NCBI GenBank assembly: GCA_031549625.1
Contig: JAVBPK010000050.1
Span: 1-33,075 of the forward strand
Length of the DNA: 33,075 nt
Source: JAISXK01 sp031549625
GTDB lineage: Bacteria > Bacillota > Clostridia > Christensenellales > CAG-138
Direction: 5' to 3'
Numbering within the stretch: the first letter of the stretch is position 1; each line of letters begins with the position of its first letter. Both the position numbers and the translations under genes were made by a program. The notes beneath the pieces are model-generated. The model made no database searches. It was given only the letters and a program-made list of their open reading frames with translations, and was not told the DNA's origin. Below, in pieces: positions 29,855-33,075 of the stretch.

Positions 29855-30018
29855 AGGTAATCGATGATTATATGAAGGTGGCGGATTTGCGAGGAATTTA
29901 TTTCTCCGGCAAGGAAGAGGAGCGCAGGAATAGCGGCGCTATTTCCAGTTCCGATGACACTGCCGGAGGGGTAAAGAACCGCAAAGACGTCTCCGCCTGC
30001 ATTAATCAGCGTTTACCC
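29855..30018. repeat. 164-bp hairpin-rich repeat, copy 2 of a tandem pair
   Basis: Copy 2 differs from copy 1 at six places: four in the single-stranded-looking stretch near 29889-29896 and two near 29917-29922. One of these turns GGAAC into GGAGC, which still pairs with GTTCC through a G-U wobble in RNA, so all stems survive. The unit ends exactly at the closing-stem base before AGACC. Confidence 0.85.
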
Positions 30019-30201
30019 AGACCATAAAATTTTTTCAAAATCACAGCCGGATTATATACAAATAAAAGGGAAGCTGGTATTGTATCATTAAGTACACAGT
30101 TTTATTTACACTGCTGTCAGAAATCAATCTTCGTATTTGCGCTTTGCCCTTAGGGAGGAAGTGCAGCACATCCGGCACACATTGATCTGGGAGGTTCTCG
30201 T

Positions 30202-31347
30202 ATGCAAAACGATGTTTTGGTCATGATTCCCGGCCCCACACCGGTCATCCGGCCCATTCAGCAAGAAATGAGCCGCGAAATACAGGCCTTTGGCGATCCG
30301 CGCTTCATCGCCGACTACAGAGCGCTGATCGAAACCCTTGGACAGGTATTCAACTGCACCGGAAAAACATTCGCGCTGGCGGGCACCGGCACGCTTGCCA
30401 TGGAAATGGCCATCGCAAACAGCACTCGCCGAGGCGATGCTGTTCTCATCATCAGCAACGGGTTCTTTGGAGACCGCTTCATCGACATCTGTGAACGCAA
30501 GGGCCTGGAGGTAGATACCATAAAGGCTGAATGGGGCGATTGCGTGCCTGCCGCCGAAATAGCTGCCAAGCTGCAAACCAAACAATACGCGGCCGTTACA
30601 GTCACTCATGTGGATACGTCCACCGGCGTACGCGCGCCCATCCAGGAAATCGGCGAAATCATGCGCAACTATCCCAATTCGATATACATCGTGGATGGCG
30701 TGGCGGCTACGGGCGGCGAATACACGGATGTGGACGGCATGCACATCGATCTGCTTTTCACCGGTTCACAAAAGGCTTTTGGCGTATGCCCGGGCATGTT
30801 TATCGTTTGGGCATCCGAAAAAGCGCTTGCGCGTCGAAAGAGCCTCGGCGTCATCCCTGAATATTATATCGATTTTGAAAAATGGCTGCCCGTTATGGAC
30901 GACCCTGCCAAGTATTTTGCCACGCCCGCCATCAACTTGGTTTGGGCGCTGAAAAAAAGCACGGAGCTCATACAGCAGGAGGGCTTGCTCGCCCGCTACC
31001 AACGCCATGAAAAAAACGCGCGCGCACTGCAAACCGCCTTTGAAGTGCTTGGCTTCCAAATACTTGCAAAGCCGGAATGCCGCTCTGTAACATTAAGCAA
31101 CTTGCTCTATCCCAATTGCATAAACGACGCGGCGTTTCGCGCTGCCATGCTCGAGGAAGGGGTGGTGGTGGCCGGCGCGCTGGCCGCGTATGCAAGTAGG
31201 GCATTTCGTGTCGGCCATATGGGCAACATAACCATGAACGACATGATACGCCTGCTCACCGCCATAGAACGCGCGCTGAACCGCTGCGGCCACACCGTCG
31301 CTTATGGCTCAAGCGTCGGCGCATACATGCAAAAATTCAACACATAA
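30202..31347 (+). CDS. Class V aminotransferase (alanine/serine-glyoxylate type)
   Basis: A 381-residue PLP enzyme of the serine-pyruvate/alanine-glyoxylate aminotransferase family. IPGPTPV near the N-terminus, AGTGTLAMEMA (60-70), the PLP-phosphate region SNGFFGDR, the cofactor-ring contact THVDTSTGV, VDGVAATGG (164-172) and the Schiff-base lysine K191 in GSQKAFG are all present. Likely reactions move an amino group between alanine or serine and glyoxylate or pyruvate. A purine-salvage ureidoglycine role (PucG-like) is possible but has no supporting neighbours. GGGAGG precedes the ATG. It lies about 90 bases before a second aminotransferase gene on the same strand. Confidence 0.88.
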   Translation: MQNDVLVMIPGPTPVIRPIQQEMSREIQAFGDPRFIADYRALIETLGQVFNCTGKTFALAGTGTLAMEMAIANSTRRGDAVLIISNGFFGDRFIDICERKGLEVDTIKAEWGDCVPAAEIAAKLQTKQYAAVTVTHVDTSTGVRAPIQEIGEIMRNYPNSIYIVDGVAATGGEYTDVDGMHIDLLFTGSQKAFGVCPGMFIVWASEKALARRKSLGVIPEYYIDFEKWLPVMDDPAKYFATPAINLVWALKKSTELIQQEGLLARYQRHEKNARALQTAFEVLGFQILAKPECRSVTLSNLLYPNCINDAAFRAAMLEEGVVVAGALAAYASRAFRVGHMGNITMNDMIRLLTAIERALNRCGHTVAYGSSVGAYMQKFNT

Positions 31348-31438
31348 GCCAGCGGCAACGCCTTAAGTGAAACTTCCCCATGCCGAAGCCGCCCGTTTCG
31401 GCAATACTATATTAATCATTCATTTATCGGGAGGAAGC

Positions 31439-32659
31439 ATGAAAACGATCAAGAAATCATCCAGACTCGAAGGAGTTCGTTATGAAGTGCGCGGCCCCGT
31501 GCTGCAGGAAGCGGAGGCCATGATCGCGCGTGGCGAGCAAGTACTCAAGCTCAACATCGGCAATCCCGCCGTATTTGGCTTTAACGCGCCCGACTCGCTT
31601 TTTGACGCATTGGAAAGAAATATCCGCTCTTCGCAGGCATATTCCGACTCCAAGGGCGTAATGCCCGCGCGCCAAGCCATTGCCGCCTATCATAGCCAGA
31701 ACAAGAACATCTCTGGCGTCACCGCAGAGGATATATTCACAGGCAATGGAGCAAGCGAAATGATTACCCTCGCCATGCAGGCGCTTTTAAACAATGGCGA
31801 TGAAATACTCATTCCCATGCCGGACTATCCGCTTTGGACTGCTGCAGCCACGATGGCAGGCGGCAAGGTCATCCATTATTATTGTGATGAACAGGCCGAA
31901 TGGCAGCCAGATATCGCGGATATCAAAAAGAAAGTAACGCCCCGCACAAAGGGTATCGTCATCATCAATCCAAACAACCCGACCGGTGCGCTATACAGCG
32001 AGGCAATTCTAAAAGACATAGCGGAGGTCGCGCGGCAAAACGGCTTGATTATATTTGCGGACGAAATCTACGACCGCGTTGTGATGGAAGGATACCAGCA
32101 TACCTCCATTGCCTCTTTGGCGCCAGACCTGTTTTGCGTCACATTCAACGGGCTTTCCAAATCGCATATCATATGCGGATTCCGCTGCGGCTGGATGTGC
32201 TTGAGCGGCGAAAAAAAATATGTGCAGGATTATATCGACGGCATCACCACGTTGTCCTCCATGCGCCTATGTTCCAATGTGCTTGCACAATACGTGATAC
32301 CCACCGCTTTGCAGGACGAAATGCAAAACCCGCATTATAAGCCGGGTGGCCGCCTCTATGAGCAAAGCCGTTATGTGTATGAAGCATTAAACAGTATCCC
32401 CGGAGTAAGCGCCACCCGGCCAAAGGCTGCCTTGTATCTCTTCCCCAAGCTGGATAACAATATATTTCACATAACCAACGACCAGCAGTTTGCGCTAGAC
32501 TTCTTACACCAGCAAAAGGTGTTGATTGTACAAGGCACCGGCTTCAACTGGATTGCGCCCGACCATTTTAGGATTGTATTCCTGCCCAAGCTAACCGATT
32601 TGCAAACCGCCATGGGCAAACTGGAACAATTCCTCTCCACCTACCAGCAGAACGCCTGA
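31439..32659 (+). CDS. Class I aminotransferase (AlaA-like, glutamate-pyruvate type)
   Basis: The 406-residue fold-type I aminotransferase resembles the AlaA/AlaT alanine-synthesising group, which makes alanine from pyruvate and glutamate. Landmarks are NIGNPAVFGF (substrate arm), GNGASEMI, NPNNPTG (177-183), DEIYDR with D208 and Y211, the PLP lysine K241 in GLSKSH and R249 in GFRCGW, which binds the carboxylate. The ATG at 31439 follows GGGAGGAA; an upstream in-frame ATG at 31367 has no ribosome site. With the class V enzyme before it, the pair could link alanine, glyoxylate and glutamate pools. A terminator follows. Confidence 0.9.
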   Translation: MKTIKKSSRLEGVRYEVRGPVLQEAEAMIARGEQVLKLNIGNPAVFGFNAPDSLFDALERNIRSSQAYSDSKGVMPARQAIAAYHSQNKNISGVTAEDIFTGNGASEMITLAMQALLNNGDEILIPMPDYPLWTAAATMAGGKVIHYYCDEQAEWQPDIADIKKKVTPRTKGIVIINPNNPTGALYSEAILKDIAEVARQNGLIIFADEIYDRVVMEGYQHTSIASLAPDLFCVTFNGLSKSHIICGFRCGWMCLSGEKKYVQDYIDGITTLSSMRLCSNVLAQYVIPTALQDEMQNPHYKPGGRLYEQSRYVYEALNSIPGVSATRPKAALYLFPKLDNNIFHITNDQQFALDFLHQQKVLIVQGTGFNWIAPDHFRIVFLPKLTDLQTAMGKLEQFLSTYQQNA

Positions 32660-32660
32660 C

Positions 32661-32690
32661 CATAGCATAGCATAGCACAGCATAACATAC
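32661..32690. repeat. Pentanucleotide tandem repeat, six units
   Basis: Six five-base units lie end to end, three of them exactly CATAG and the rest with one or two changes (CACAG, CATAA, CATAC). It begins two bases after the stop of the aminotransferase gene. Confidence 0.85.
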
Positions 32691-32691
32691 G

Positions 32692-32722
32692 AAGAGCAGT
32701 CATTCGGCTGTTCTTTGTTTTT
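32692..32722 (+). terminator. Rho-independent terminator after the class I aminotransferase
   Basis: AAGAGCAG (32692-32699) pairs with CTGTTCTT with one wobble, followed by TGTTTTTG. Confidence 0.7.
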
Positions 32723-32789
32723 GCGAACCGCTGAGCATGCCTGCAAAAACCGCACGGCGCGATTCAAAGCAATCTGTCGAATTTTTGCC

Positions 32790-32818
32790 TTTACAATACA
32801 TGCCGCTTACGTTATAAT
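32790..32818 (+). promoter_or_regulatory. Promoter of the tRNA-Ala gene
   Basis: TTTACA (32790-32795) and a perfect TATAAT (32813-32818) with a 17-base spacer lie about 50 bases before the tRNA. Confidence 0.75.
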
Positions 32819-32866
32819 AATCATCGCGGCAAGATTTAAGTTGTAATCTGTCGCAGCGTAAAAAAT

Positions 32867-32942
32867 GGGGCATTAGCGCAGTTGGTAGCGCGTTTGAATG
32901 GCATTCAAAAGGTCAGGGGTTCGACTCCCCTATGCTCCACCA
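32867..32942 (+). tRNA. tRNA-Ala, anticodon GGC
   Basis: The 76 bases fold as a standard tRNA. The acceptor GGGGCAT pairs with ATGCTCC (one G-T), the D arm is GCGC/GCGC and the anticodon arm is TTTGA/TCAAA with loop ATGGCAT. The T arm is AGGGG/CCCCT with loop TTCGACT. Discriminator A and an encoded CCA end it. The anticodon GGC reads GCC and GCU alanine codons. Confidence 0.95.
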
Positions 32943-32952
32943 CAATTTGTCT

Positions 32953-32979
32953 GAAAAGTCCCTATTTTAGGGACTTTTC
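32953..32979 (+). terminator. Hairpin terminator after tRNA-Ala
   Basis: An 11-pair perfect stem GAAAAGTCCCT/AGGGACTTTTC (32953-32963 with 32969-32979), extended by one A-T pair, closes a three-base loop. The T run lies in the stem's 3' arm. Confidence 0.65.
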
Positions 32980-33075
32980 GGCGTTGAAGGGGTGAATTTT
33001 TGGACAACATTTCATGCTTTCCGAAAGAAAAAAGGACGTTCCCCTCACAACGCCTCTATTAATGCCTTAACTCCC

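Noticed and set aside
29691..30018. Possible CRISPR array
   Set aside because: Only two 164-base units with no spacers and no cas genes; it is a tandem duplication.

Overview
The window reads as a chromosomal segment of an anaerobic Gram-positive bacterium, most likely a Clostridia-class Bacillota and possibly a Christensenellales-type lineage. The grounds are the end of an rnf operon with a multi-cluster clostridial-style RnfB, a DUF4474 protein, DegV, TipAS-type MerR and AzlCD genes, GGAGG-type ribosome binding sites throughout, and lipoprotein rather than Gram-negative export signals. G+C looks close to 50% by eye (not computed). The lineage is an inference; no rRNA gene is present.

Layout. 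1-1.3 kb: the 3' end of rnfA and complete rnfB (ion-pumping ferredoxin:NAD oxidoreductase). 1.4-4.2 kb: a membrane-anchored DUF4474 protein joined to a metallophosphoesterase, then aroD. 4.2-5.3 kb (minus): a six-helix GGDEF diguanylate cyclase. 5.8-6.6 kb: a DegV fatty-acid-binding protein. 6.7-9.4 kb (minus): an S-adenosylhomocysteine hydrolase-like gene followed at once by an MTA/SAH deaminase, behind a strong promoter and a dyad-rich leader. 9.4-10.5 kb (minus): a MarR-flavodoxin pair with a palindromic operator over its promoter. 10.75-11.6 kb (minus): a TipA-like MerR regulator with an internal start that would yield a free TipAS domain. 11.7-16.3 kb (minus): a 1532-residue hybrid histidine kinase with two extracytoplasmic binding-protein-like domains. 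16.7-19.2 kb: a polar amino acid ABC transporter. 19.3-20.3 kb (minus): a LacI-family regulator, divergent from a 20.6-26.1 kb operon of an EEP-family phosphodiesterase or phosphatase, a fused double permease, an ATPase and a lipoprotein binding protein. 26.1-29.6 kb: a small membrane protein, a parvulin lipoprotein, a DUF1294 protein, a small Cys-rich protein and azlCD. 29.7-30.0 kb: a 164-bp unit in tandem duplicate. 30.2-32.7 kb: two aminotransferases. 32.87 kb: tRNA-Ala(GGC).

How the parts fit. Three regulators (MarR, MerR/TipAS, LacI) each sit behind their own promoter with a palindrome overlapping or adjoining it, so autoregulation is likely. The LacI operator pair brackets the divergent region, so the regulator probably controls both itself and the transporter operon. 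The ahcY/mtaD pair suggests a methyl-cycle salvage route that may go through S-inosylhomocysteine. The hybrid kinase is divergent from an amino acid transporter and carries a related binding-protein fold, but no partner response regulator is visible.

The most unusual items are: the TipAS-style internal start; the tandem 164-bp hairpin repeats and a related element about 19 kb away whose closing stem differs by a compensatory base pair; the SAH deaminase/hydrolase operon with its possible switch-like leader; and the LacI/EEP/ABC locus of unknown substrate. No CRISPR array, insertion sequence or phage gene was recognised.
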